Source: an uncultured Pelagibacteraceae bacterium
Lineage (GTDB): Bacteria > Pseudomonadota > Alphaproteobacteria > Pelagibacterales > Pelagibacteraceae
NCBI GenBank assembly: GCA_902629955.1
Contig: CACOSS010000003.1
Location: forward strand, 1 to 64,000
Reading direction: 5' to 3'
DNA length: 64,000 nucleotides
The notes beneath the pieces were generated by a model that did no database searches, was not told the DNA's origin, and worked only from the letters and a program-made list of their open reading frames with translations. Position numbers and translations under genes: made by a program. Positions 35,264-43,314 of this stretch are shown here, piece by piece (within the stretch, counting starts at the first letter, position 1; each line of letters begins with the position of its first letter).

Positions 35264-35937
35264 TTGAAACTGTATTTTTTTTCCAAAAATTTAATCACAT
35301 TGTGGATTATAAAAGTTATAAATAAGTAAATACCACCAGCAACAATAAATACTTCAATAGGTTTAAAAGTCGTTGAAATTATATATTTTGCAACTCCAGT
35401 CAAATCCATCAAAGTAACAGTACTTGCTAAAGAAGTGCCTTTCATCATTAAAATGATTTCATTGCCGTAAGCTGGTAAAGATTGTCTTATGGCGATAGGA
35501 ATTTGAATTTTATAAAATATAATTTTACTAGATATTCCCAAACTCTGACCTGCCTCAATAATTCCAGGTTTAATTGTTTGAAATGCAGATCGTAATATTT
35601 CAGATGTGTAAGCTCCAGTATTAAGTGAAAAAGCAATTATAGCACACCAATAAGGTTCTTTTAAAATTACCCATAATACTGTTGATCGTAAATAATCTAT
35701 TTGACCTAAACCAAAATAAATGATGAATATTTGAACCAATAGTGGTGTCCCTCTAAATACATAAGAATAACCGTAGGCAAATTTATTTAAAATTGGGTTT
35801 TTATTAATTCTTAAAATTGCAAAACAAAGACCAATAATTAATCCAAAAATTAATGATGCAGATAATAGTTTTAGTGTTACTAAAGTAGCATTAAGTAGCT
35901 TTGGAAAACTATTTATCATTAGTTCAAAATCCATCAA
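35260..35937 (-). CDS. Polar amino acid ABC transporter permease (HisM/OccM-like)
   Basis: A 225-aa membrane protein with about five hydrophobic segments. The ABC permease signature is FRGTPLLVQIFIIYFGLGQ followed by SLNTGAYTSEILRSAFQTIKPGIIEAGQSLGIS (EAA loop). It is the second permease of the operon, overlapping the upstream permease by 4 nt. Its stop overlaps the M24 gene's end by 4 nt. No ATP-binding subunit follows. Confidence 0.93.
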   Translation of the reverse strand: MMDFELMINSFPKLLNATLVTLKLLSASLIFGLIIGLCFAILRINKNPILNKFAYGYSYVFRGTPLLVQIFIIYFGLGQIDYLRSTVLWVILKEPYWCAIIAFSLNTGAYTSEILRSAFQTIKPGIIEAGQSLGISSKIIFYKIQIPIAIRQSLPAYGNEIILMMKGTSLASTVTLMDLTGVAKYIISTTFKPIEVFIVAGGIYLFITFIIHNVIKFLEKKYSFN

Positions 35938-36626
35938 TAGCCCCTGCTGTATCTAACTTCTAATTTATTTATTAACTTCATGCTTAAATATGTTAGCAAT
36001 AAATATAAAACCGCAGCAAATGAATAAAAAAATAATGGATCCCTTGTCGATCCAGCAGCAATGTAAGATTGCCTCATTATTTCAACTAAACCCGTTACTG
36101 AGATAAGTGAAGTATCTTTTAAAGTAATTTGCCAAACATTGCTTAAGTTAGGAATGGCAAGTCTTAACATTTGAGGCATAATCACCTTAAAAAAATGAAC
36201 TGGTTTTTTTAAACCTAAAACCTTTGAGGCCTCAAATTGTCCTTTATCAATTGATTGAATTGCTCCTCTAAAAACTTCTGTTGAATAAGCTCCTGAGATA
36301 ATGCCAATTGCAAAAGACCCAGTTATAAATGCGTTAATTTCAATATATTCATTGTATCCAAATATAGAAGCAACATACATAACTGCTCCACTTCCACCAA
36401 AGAAAAATAAATAAATAACCAATAATTCAGGAACTCCTCTTATAACTGTGGTGTAACAGTTTCCTATAAGATTTAAAAATTTACTTTTGGATAATTTTAG
36501 TGGGGTAAATATTAAAGCAAAAATAAATCCTATGAGCATAGCTGTTATTGAAACAGCAATTGTCATCATGGTTGCGATTAACAGTTCATCGCCCCAGCCA
36601 GTTTTTCCGAATGAAAGAAGTTCCAT
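35934..36626 (-). CDS. Polar amino acid ABC transporter permease (HisQ/OccQ-like)
   Basis: A 230-aa permease of the His/Arg/Lys/Orn/opine group: TVIRGVPELLVIYLFFFGG and SGAYSTEVFRGAIQSIDKGQFEASKVLGL (EAA loop), with about five hydrophobic segments. It forms a heterodimer with the next gene product. The start lies 7 nt after the hairpin at 36634-36656, which separates it from the binding-protein gene. Confidence 0.93.
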   Translation of the reverse strand: MELLSFGKTGWGDELLIATMMTIAVSITAMLIGFIFALIFTPLKLSKSKFLNLIGNCYTTVIRGVPELLVIYLFFFGGSGAVMYVASIFGYNEYIEINAFITGSFAIGIISGAYSTEVFRGAIQSIDKGQFEASKVLGLKKPVHFFKVIMPQMLRLAIPNLSNVWQITLKDTSLISVTGLVEIMRQSYIAAGSTRDPLFFYSFAAVLYLLLTYLSMKLINKLEVRYSRGY

Positions 36627-36633
36627 ACAGACC

Positions 36634-36656
36634 GGCGACTATAAATTATAGTCGCC
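36634..36656 (-). repeat. Perfect hairpin between ABC binding-protein and permease genes
   Basis: GGCGACTATA, loop AAT/ATT, TATAGTCGCC: a 10-bp perfect stem with a 3-nt loop, GC-rich for this genome. No U-run follows it in the minus direction, so it is more likely an mRNA-stabilising or processing element that protects the binding-protein message than a terminator. It occupies the intergenic region in the same relative place as the hairpins in the TRAP and taurine operons. Confidence 0.75.
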
Positions 36657-36670
36657 AAATCTAAAATTAT

Positions 36671-37498
36671 TTACATAGATGCATCAAAGCCGAACCACTT
36701 AGTAGCAATTCTACTAATGTCGCCGTTCTTTCTTGCTTTGTCAATTGCTTTATTAAAAGCGTTTAGTAACTCTGTGTCATCTTTTCGTATACCAACACCT
36801 ACACCATTACCAAATGCACCACCTGAAAAGGTTGGTCCAACTAACACAACTGGTTTACCTGATTTTTCTGCATAATCACTAAAAGCTACAGCAGCAGCTA
36901 ATGCAGCATCACATCTACCAGATGCTAAATCTAAGTTTACTTCGTCCTGAGTTTTATATGTTCTTACATTTACTTTTCCAACATCACCCGAGTCTAAAAA
37001 GTTTTGGTGAATTGTTGCAGTTTGCACACACACTGTTTTACCTGCTAAACCAGCTGTCAAAGTTTTAAGTGCTTTTTTTGCTGCAGCATTCGGTTTAGTA
37101 AGATTAATTCCAGCTGGTGTCTCCATGCCCTCTAAACTTGAACCTTTCATCACCGCGAGTGATGCAACTTCGTCGGCATAACCTTGAGAAAAACTAATTG
37201 CTTTCTGTCTTTCTGCAGTTATTGACATACCTGCCATTATTGCATCGAACTTTCTCATAATAAGGGCTGGTATCATTCCATCCCAATCTTGCTCAACTAT
37301 CTCGCATTGTTTACCTATATATCTGCAAAGTGTCCAAGCAAGCTCAACCTCAAATCCAATAAGTTTACCAGAAGCATCCTTTGAATTCCAAGGTGGGTAT
37401 GCTCCTTCTGTTCCAATTTTAATTTTATCAGCATTAGCAGAAAATGATAAAAACAAAGTAATCAAAACTCCTAAGCTAAATTTTTTAATAATATTCAT
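36671..37498 (-). CDS. Amino acid ABC transporter substrate-binding protein
   Basis: A 275-aa periplasmic protein with a signal peptide (MNIIKKFSLGVLITLFLSFSANA). The SBP_bac_3 body IKIGTEGAYPPWNSKDASGKLIGFEVELAWTLCRYI and EQDWDGMIPALIMRKFDAIMAGMSITAERQKAISFSQGY is typical of basic amino acid or opine binding proteins (ArgT/HisJ/OccT). The ligand is probably a cationic amino acid. A strong GGAGG lies just upstream of the ATG, consistent with high expression. Confidence 0.93.
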   Translation of the reverse strand: MNIIKKFSLGVLITLFLSFSANADKIKIGTEGAYPPWNSKDASGKLIGFEVELAWTLCRYIGKQCEIVEQDWDGMIPALIMRKFDAIMAGMSITAERQKAISFSQGYADEVASLAVMKGSSLEGMETPAGINLTKPNAAAKKALKTLTAGLAGKTVCVQTATIHQNFLDSGDVGKVNVRTYKTQDEVNLDLASGRCDAALAAAVAFSDYAEKSGKPVVLVGPTFSGGAFGNGVGVGIRKDDTELLNAFNKAIDKARKNGDISRIATKWFGFDASM

Positions 37499-37555
37499 AT
37501 CGCCTCCAATATTTTTTTAATAAGTATTTCACAAATTATATGATTTAAAAAGAAA

Positions 37556-38596
37556 TTATTTATTTAATGAAGAAGCAAAATTCCAAGAACAGTCAAAACT
37601 TGGTATATAGATTCTATCCAAGGATGTATTACTGAAGCTTTTTTCAAATAAATTGAGCCATTTTTTAACTTGTTTCGGTTTTTTATCCTGACTGCCAACC
37701 TGTGCAGTTATTGTTCCATTTGGCTTCAAAATTCTTTTAAGTGAATTGATATTTTTTGCAGCAAGATCAATACAATACTGATCATCATTAAGGTCTACAA
37801 ATATTTTATCATATTTATTATCTTCAATTTTTTTAATGCTTTCAAAAGCATCACCCCAAACACACTTAACTGAATTTTTTGTGGTAGCTTTTTTACCTAT
37901 TTTACTTAAATGTTTTTCACATACTTCGACCACTTCAGGATCCAATTCAAACCAGTCTATATAATTAAATCCTTGTGAAATGCACTCTCTAGCAACACCT
38001 CCATCACCACCGCCAATAATTGCAGATTTATCTTTTTGGGGATTTAATTTAATGCCAGAATTAACGAAAGTTGAACTATACAAATGCTCATCGCTCTCAG
38101 CAACTTGAAGTTCATTATCAATAAATAAAGATTTTCCAAACTGTTCAAGATTTAAAATTTCAATGTGCTGGCCAACTTTGGAATTAAAATCTTCCAAAAC
38201 ATCTTTTACCAAATAATACTTTTTAAGTCCTGGCGAACTATAAATATCGTCATAGTAAATAATATTATCTCTATTAAATTCTTTTTTAACAATTTTTTTG
38301 TGTTTAATATCTTTTTTTATAATATCTAAAGCAACTATAGGATTAACCTTACCACATGTAAAAAAATCAAAACTTATAATTCCTTTTTCAGGGAAAGTGT
38401 GAAAACTTATATGACTTTCAGCTAAAAGAGCTACTAGGGTAAAACCCTGTGGTTCAAATTTATATTTTGATATTTCTAGAACTGTTACCTTCGCTTTTTT
38501 TGCAATTTTATATACCAATTTCTCAAAAAATTTTGGATCATACTCTTTAACAGTACCGATAATATCCAATGTTATATGTTCACCAACTTTTGTCAT
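37556..38596 (-). CDS. speDE: Fused S-adenosylmethionine decarboxylase / spermidine synthase
   Basis: 346 aa in two parts. Residues 1-115 are a prokaryotic AdoMet decarboxylase: AESHISFHTFPEKG has the self-cleaving Ser (about 61) that becomes the pyruvoyl group and His66, and FFTCG has Cys81, all at the spacing seen in the Thermotoga enzyme. Residues 120-346 are a spermidine synthase: LEQFGKSLFIDNELQVAESDEHLY, IIGGGDGGVARE, WFELDPEVVEV, DDQYCIDL. Together they would turn SAM plus putrescine into spermidine and methylthioadenosine (MTA). The fused decarboxylase may act on another substrate, as known for some AdoMetDC homologs. It lies 9 nt after the aldolase gene. Confidence 0.9.
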   Translation of the reverse strand: MTKVGEHITLDIIGTVKEYDPKFFEKLVYKIAKKAKVTVLEISKYKFEPQGFTLVALLAESHISFHTFPEKGIISFDFFTCGKVNPIVALDIIKKDIKHKKIVKKEFNRDNIIYYDDIYSSPGLKKYYLVKDVLEDFNSKVGQHIEILNLEQFGKSLFIDNELQVAESDEHLYSSTFVNSGIKLNPQKDKSAIIGGGDGGVARECISQGFNYIDWFELDPEVVEVCEKHLSKIGKKATTKNSVKCVWGDAFESIKKIEDNKYDKIFVDLNDDQYCIDLAAKNINSLKRILKPNGTITAQVGSQDKKPKQVKKWLNLFEKSFSNTSLDRIYIPSFDCSWNFASSLNK

Positions 38597-38605
38597 AAAA
38601 AATTA

Positions 38606-39265
38606 TTAATTTTTTTTATAATTTTTTGTTTTTTCCAAGATTTTATTCATTTCATTATCTGAAAGAATCTTGGGCTTTCCTAACTTTATTGTATTTATGT
38701 ATTGATGACAAATATTTTCAATCTCTTGAGCAAGTTCAAATGCTTCGTAAAGAGATTTGCCAAATGCAACCTGGCCATGATTAGACATAAGGCAAGCTTT
38801 TCTTTCCTCTAGTGCATTTAGAATATTTTGAGAGAGTTCTTTTGTACCAAAGGTTGCATATTCTGCACATTTAATATTATTTCCACCTGCTAATGCGACC
38901 ATATAATGAAATGCTGGGATATTTTTGCCGTGTGCTGAAACAGCTGTAGCATTTGCTGAATGGGCATGAACTATTGCTTCGGCATCTATTTTATTAATAT
39001 AAATATCTTGATGAAAACGCCATTCTGAAGATGGATTTATAGTTTTGTCTGAAATTTTTTTTAAGTTGTTTGTTTCGTTTAATTCAAGAAAAACTATACT
39101 TTCAGCTACTAAATCTTCGTATTTAATACCCGAAGGTGTAATGAAGAATCCATCTATTCCATTATTAATTCCTCTCATTGAAATATTGCCAGATCTCAAA
39201 GGTGAAAGGTTTTCAGTGTTAAGTTTTTTTGCATACTTAATTACCTCCTTTTTTATTTCTGACAT
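38606..39265 (-). CDS. Class II aldolase, probable methylthioribulose-1-phosphate aldolase
   Basis: A 219-aa zinc aldolase of the fuculose-phosphate type: SGNISMRG, ITPSGIKYEDL, PSSEWRFHQDIY, AIVHAHSANATA (metal His-x-His), AEYATFGTKELS and SNHGQVAFG. In the MTA DHAP shunt known from Rhodospirillum and E. coli, an enzyme of this type (Ald2) splits 5-methylthioribulose 1-phosphate into DHAP and methylthioacetaldehyde. Its place next to mtnA and mtnP, with no mtnC or mtnD, favours that role over MtnB dehydratase; this is inference. The ATG shares one base with the stop of the 67-aa gene. Confidence 0.75.
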   Translation of the reverse strand: MSEIKKEVIKYAKKLNTENLSPLRSGNISMRGINNGIDGFFITPSGIKYEDLVAESIVFLELNETNNLKKISDKTINPSSEWRFHQDIYINKIDAEAIVHAHSANATAVSAHGKNIPAFHYMVALAGGNNIKCAEYATFGTKELSQNILNALEERKACLMSNHGQVAFGKSLYEAFELAQEIENICHQYINTIKLGKPKILSDNEMNKILEKTKNYKKN

Positions 39266-39468
39266 TATTTTTTAAGTTTTTTGTTAATTTCTCTTTCACA
39301 AAAAGATTTGATATCATCAATATTTTTATTCTTATCTAATTTTTTTTGAGCAATAATGCATGCTTTCATTGATTTATCTAAACTATGAGACCCATATTCA
39401 ATTCTCGATATATAAAGCATAATAAACGCTATGATCAAAAAAAGTATAAAATATAAATTTTTTTTCAT
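39265..39468 (-). CDS. 67-aa single-pass membrane or exported protein of unknown function
   Basis: Real despite its size: it overlaps the mtnA stop by 4 nt (ATGA) and the aldolase start by 1 nt (TAATG), leaving no other way to read this gap. MKKNLYFILFLIIAFIMLYIS is one hydrophobic helix or an uncleaved signal anchor. The rest is a charged helical domain with two cysteines (KACIIAQKK, SFCEREI) spaced 22 residues apart, which could form a disulfide in the periplasm. I do not recognise a family. Confidence 0.7.
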   Translation of the reverse strand: MKKNLYFILFLIIAFIMLYISRIEYGSHSLDKSMKACIIAQKKLDKNKNIDDIKSFCEREINKKLKK

Positions 39469-40535
39469 TTGAATAAATTTTTAAGTCCCTCAGTTGTTGC
39501 ATCGCAAACCCCTTTTTCTGTAATGAAAGCTGTTACATATTTAGCTGGAGTTACATCAAATGCTAAGTTCATTGCTTTGCTTTTTTTAGGATAAATTTGT
39601 AATTTTTTAACATTCCCTTTATCGTCTAATCCTTCAATGTATGATAGTTCCTCAGAATTTCTCTCTTCAATAGGAATATCTTTATGATCTTTAATATTCC
39701 AGTCAATTGTAGAACTGGGTAATGCTACATAAAAAGGAATATTATTATCTTTTGCTGCCAAAGCTTTAAGATACGTGCCAATTTTATTGCAAACATCTCC
39801 ATTTGCTAAAGTTCTGTCTGTTCCAACAATACACATATCAACTTTTCCCCTTTGCATTAATAATCCTCCTGTGTTGTCTGCAATTACTGTATTTGGGACA
39901 TGCTCTTCATTAAGCTCAAATGATGTAAGATTTGCTCCTTGATTTCTAGGTCTTGTCTCATCTACCCAGACATGCAAGGGGATTCCTTTCTTATGCGCGT
40001 GATATATAGGAGAGGTTGCGGTTCCCCAATTTATTGTTGCAAGCCATCCTGCATTACAATGTGTTAAAATATTAATAGTATCTTTTTTTTTATTATGGAT
40101 CTCCTCAATTATTTTTAAACCATGTAATCCAATATTTTCACAAAATTTTTCATCTTCTTTACAAATTTTTTTAGCTTCATTTAAAGCTATTTCAAAAATT
40201 TTATCACTATTCACTCCTGAGATATTTTTCATCATTCTATCAACAGCCCATTTTAAATTTATTGCTGTAGGTCTTGATTTAATTAAGTCGTTTGCTGAGT
40301 TTTTCAAAAAAGATTGATCTTTATTTTCTAAAATAGATAATACAAGCCCATAAGCGGCTGTAGCACCTATTAATGGTGCGCCTCTCACTTCCATCTTTTT
40401 AATTGCATTTATTACATCCTTTATAGTTTTAAGGTCCTTAATTAAAAATTTATGTGGAAGTTTTGTTTGATCAATTATTTTGACAATATTATTTTCAAAC
40501 CAAATTGTACGATATTCTTTTGATTCAATTTTCAT
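39465..40535 (-). CDS. mtnA: S-methyl-5-thioribose-1-phosphate isomerase
   Basis: Isomerises methylthioribose 1-phosphate to methylthioribulose 1-phosphate. 356 aa, eIF2B-like fold: MEVRGAPLIGATAAYGL, AINLKWAVDRM, ILTHCNAGWLATINWGTA (catalytic Cys), RPRNQGANLTSFEL and VGTDRTLANGDVCNKIGTYLKAL (catalytic Asp). The C-terminal FDVTPAKYVTAFITEKGV is family-typical. It overlaps GFA upstream by 11 nt and the 67-aa gene downstream by 4 nt. Its substrate would come from MtnP encoded in the same operon. Confidence 0.95.
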   Translation of the reverse strand: MKIESKEYRTIWFENNIVKIIDQTKLPHKFLIKDLKTIKDVINAIKKMEVRGAPLIGATAAYGLVLSILENKDQSFLKNSANDLIKSRPTAINLKWAVDRMMKNISGVNSDKIFEIALNEAKKICKEDEKFCENIGLHGLKIIEEIHNKKKDTINILTHCNAGWLATINWGTATSPIYHAHKKGIPLHVWVDETRPRNQGANLTSFELNEEHVPNTVIADNTGGLLMQRGKVDMCIVGTDRTLANGDVCNKIGTYLKALAAKDNNIPFYVALPSSTIDWNIKDHKDIPIEERNSEELSYIEGLDDKGNVKKLQIYPKKSKAMNLAFDVTPAKYVTAFITEKGVCDATTEGLKNLFK

Positions 40536-40986
40536 TTTTAATTCTATCTAAACTTTTTTTAGGCCAAATTTTATCTCTATTGTAAAATTTATCATAACAG
40601 ATTTTGTTATCTGTTATTTCTATCCATGGATCTTTATTTTTTATAAAGATATGTGCTTGTGGTGTAATCGGATTTTCTAGAGTTTGAGTTCTAATAGCAA
40701 CTCTGCCTTCAGCAATGTTATATTTGCAGTAAACGTAAACACCGCAAATAATACAAAAATAAGCATTTACGCCCTTCCCACTGCCTGTTGGTAATTCTAT
40801 AGACGCTACATCCCCTTTCACCTCTAAATCTTTATCTAAAACCATAGTGTGAATTACGAAGGATGACCCTGTAGAAATTTTACAATCTTTACAATGACAG
40901 GCTTGAGTAAATAATGGTTCATCTTTGATAGTGTATTTTACATTTCCACACCCACATTGACCCTTCAATTCTTTTTTCTTTGTCAT
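40525..40986 (-). CDS. GFA/CENP-V family zinc protein
   Basis: A 153-aa protein with the zinc cysteines of the glutathione-dependent formaldehyde-activating (GFA) fold: GQCGCGNVKY, CHCKDCKISTGSSF and FCIICGVYVY. Most GFA-fold proteins are not proven to act on formaldehyde; some bind glutathione adducts or nucleic acids. Embedded between mtnP and mtnA with 4-nt and 11-nt overlaps, it may act on an aldehyde or thio-compound of this pathway, which is a guess. Confidence 0.85.
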   Translation of the reverse strand: MTKKKELKGQCGCGNVKYTIKDEPLFTQACHCKDCKISTGSSFVIHTMVLDKDLEVKGDVASIELPTGSGKGVNAYFCIICGVYVYCKYNIAEGRVAIRTQTLENPITPQAHIFIKNKDPWIEITDNKICYDKFYNRDKIWPKKSLDRIKNEN

Positions 40987-41852
40987 TTACCCAAAACTCT
41001 CCCTGCTATAAATTTAAGTTTATTTTTAGTTTTTTCGGTTCTTTTTTCTGGAGCAGTTATAATTGCAACATCTAAACAATTATTAGTCGGATCATTAGGG
41101 TCTATGCCCTTTTCATAACAATCTATTAAATTTTTAATCATGTCCTTTGCCTTAGCGGCATTATCAAAAAGGACTTTAATAACTTTTTGAACATCGACAT
41201 TTTCATGATCTGGATGCCAACAATCATAATCTGTAACCATTGATATGGATGCATATCTTATTTCTGCTTCTCTAGCTAATTTTGCTTCAGGCATATTAGT
41301 CATTCCAATAACATCAGCTTTCCAATTTCTATATAAATTTGATTCAGCAAGTGTTGAAAATTGTGGTCCTTCCATTACAAGGTATGTTCCTCCTCTTTGG
41401 TAATCAATACCAGATTTTTTGATTGACTCCTCACAAGCATTCATAAGACCATTTGAAGTAGGATGAGCCATTGAGACATGAGCAACTATCTCATCGTCAA
41501 AAAAGGTTTTATTCCTTGAAAATGTACGATCAATAAATTGATCTACAATTACAAATTTTCCTGGTTGGAGGTTTTCTTTTAAAGATCCTACAGCAGAAAT
41601 AGATACAATATCTGTTACACCAAGTTGTTTTAATGCATCAATGTTCGCTCTAAAATTAATTTTAGATGGTGAAATATAATGCCCTCTACCATGTCTTGGT
41701 AAAAAATAAACTTCTTTACCCTTATATTTAGTTTTTAATATTTTATCAGATGTATTTCCCCAAGATGTTTTTACATCTAAAAATTCTCTATCTTTAAATT
41801 CTTCCACGTCATACAACCCACTTCCGCCAATAATTGCTAATTTATTTGTCAT
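40983..41852 (-). CDS. mtnP: S-methyl-5'-thioadenosine phosphorylase
   Basis: Phosphorolyses MTA to adenine and methylthioribose 1-phosphate. 289 aa, PNP/MTAP family: IGGSGLYDVEEF, FLPRHGRGHYISPSKINFRANI, SAVGSLKENLQPG, VMEGPQFSTLAESNLYRNW and GMTNMPEAKLAREAEIRYA; the Ser/Thr/Met pattern favours MTA over guanosine. It is first in the mtnP-GFA-mtnA-67aa-aldolase-speDE run and divergent from apt, which would salvage the adenine it releases. Confidence 0.94.
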   Translation of the reverse strand: MTNKLAIIGGSGLYDVEEFKDREFLDVKTSWGNTSDKILKTKYKGKEVYFLPRHGRGHYISPSKINFRANIDALKQLGVTDIVSISAVGSLKENLQPGKFVIVDQFIDRTFSRNKTFFDDEIVAHVSMAHPTSNGLMNACEESIKKSGIDYQRGGTYLVMEGPQFSTLAESNLYRNWKADVIGMTNMPEAKLAREAEIRYASISMVTDYDCWHPDHENVDVQKVIKVLFDNAAKAKDMIKNLIDCYEKGIDPNDPTNNCLDVAIITAPEKRTEKTKNKLKFIAGRVLGK

Positions 41853-41892
41853 ATTATTTAAAATGCTTTAATTATTTATAACTTAAAAATTT

Positions 41893-42420
41893 ATGGATTT
41901 AAAAGATTATATCAGATCAATACCTGATTATCCAAAAAAGGGAATTTTATTTAGAGATATCACTACCTTAATTGAAGATGAAAAAGCATTTGCTCATTGT
42001 ATAGATTTAATATTTGAAAAATCTCAAAATTTTAATTTTAATAAAATTGCTGCTATAGAATCTAGAGGATTTGTATTTGCTTCTGCTGTATCATATTTAG
42101 CCAAGAAACCTTTTATTATGCTAAGAAAAAAAAATAAACTCCCGTCTGAAACATACTCTGTTGATTTTGAACTCGAATATGGAAAAGCTACTATTGAGGT
42201 GCATAAAGACTCTATAAAAAAAAATGACAAAATATTAATTATCGATGATTTAATTGCTACTGGTGGTACGGCTGAAGCGGCAGCAAAACTGGTAAATATA
42301 TCTCATGGAACAACTGCAGGATTTATTTTTGTAATAAATTTATTTGATTTAAGAGGTTGTGATAATTTAAGGAAAAAAAATTACAAAGTTGAAAATTTAA
42401 TAGAATTTCCTGGACACTAA
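41893..42420 (+). CDS. apt: Adenine phosphoribosyltransferase
   Basis: Converts adenine and PRPP to AMP. 175 aa: IRSIPDYPKKGILFRDITTLI at the start is diagnostic for Apt, and ILIIDDLIATGGTAEAAAKL is the PRPP-binding motif. The start is 40 bp from that of divergent mtnP, so the intergenic region could drive both. Physiologically it removes the adenine produced by MtnP. It overlaps the end of the convergent GT2 gene by 4 nt. Confidence 0.96.
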   Translation: MDLKDYIRSIPDYPKKGILFRDITTLIEDEKAFAHCIDLIFEKSQNFNFNKIAAIESRGFVFASAVSYLAKKPFIMLRKKNKLPSETYSVDFELEYGKATIEVHKDSIKKNDKILIIDDLIATGGTAEAAAKLVNISHGTTAGFIFVINLFDLRGCDNLRKKNYKVENLIEFPGH

Positions 42421-43265
42421 TTATCTATTCTAAAACTAGATTTTTTTCCAATTACAGATGCAAAAATTCCACAAAGTCTCATTTTATATATTTTTTTTTT
42501 ATGTGAATTAAAAAGAAATAAATAAATTAAATATTTGAAACCTGCTGAGCTTAAATTTAAAGAAATTTTTATGATAGCATTTAAGAAACCATAATGCTTC
42601 TTATTAAAATAAAACTTAGACCACATCCAATGCCAGTTTCTTAAATATTCAAGTTTTTTATTTGTATTAATACCGCCTTTGTGATTTACAAGAGAGTCTG
42701 TAACAACATATATATATTCATTTTTTTTTCTTATTCTTAAGCAAAGATCGTCATTCTCTAAAAAAAGAAAAAAATTTTCATCAAAAAAATTTTTTTCTTT
42801 AAACTTTTGAAGATTGAATAACATTGAAAATCCATCAATACTTTCAACTAATAAAATATTAGTATTCGTATTTTTAGATGAGATTACCCTTTTATAGTTT
42901 GGAAAATTTTTATTATCATTTAAAGGTGATGCTAAAGTAAATTCAGATACATTATTTAATGCCTCTATCAACTTGCTTAGTGTATTGATGTGTAATTTCG
43001 TATCTGGGTTCAATACAAACGCATAATTAGTTTTACAAGCTTTTAAACCCAAATTATTTCCTGCGCCCATACCTATATTATCTGAGATTATTACCTCAAT
43101 ATTGTCATATTTTGATTTTAAATCTTTTTCTAAATTAATGTTATTTGAGTTTTCGATAATGATTTTTTTTGAGTTCTTAGGAAGTGAATTTAAACAATTT
43201 TGAATAATATTTTCACTTTTATAAGTTACAATTATAAATGTTATATCGTCTAAATTTAATTTCAT
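42417..43265 (-). CDS. Glycosyltransferase family 2 (rhamnosyltransferase-like)
   Basis: A 282-aa GT-A enzyme: FIIVTYKSENIIQNCLNSLP at the start, NIGMGAGNNLGLKACKTNYAFVLNPDTKLH (nucleotide-sugar and metal-binding DxD-like), and ENFFLFLENDDLCLRIRKK. This group (WbbL-like) often transfers rhamnose or another deoxysugar. Divergent rfbB and rfbA nearby would supply dTDP-4-keto-6-deoxyglucose, which fits. Confidence 0.88.
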   Translation of the reverse strand: MKLNLDDITFIIVTYKSENIIQNCLNSLPKNSKKIIIENSNNINLEKDLKSKYDNIEVIISDNIGMGAGNNLGLKACKTNYAFVLNPDTKLHINTLSKLIEALNNVSEFTLASPLNDNKNFPNYKRVISSKNTNTNILLVESIDGFSMLFNLQKFKEKNFFDENFFLFLENDDLCLRIRKKNEYIYVVTDSLVNHKGGINTNKKLEYLRNWHWMWSKFYFNKKHYGFLNAIIKISLNLSSAGFKYLIYLFLFNSHKKKIYKMRLCGIFASVIGKKSSFRIDN

Positions 43266-43314
43266 TAAAATTTAAAAAAGTATACTTAAATAGACAATTG
43301 TTGTAAAAAAAATA

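Noticed and set aside
38606-39265. Class II aldolase as MtnB dehydratase
   Set aside because: Kept only as a lower-ranked alternative: YATFGTKELS and the overall pattern look like the fuculose-phosphate aldolase/Ald2 side, and the later salvage genes mtnC and mtnD are missing here.
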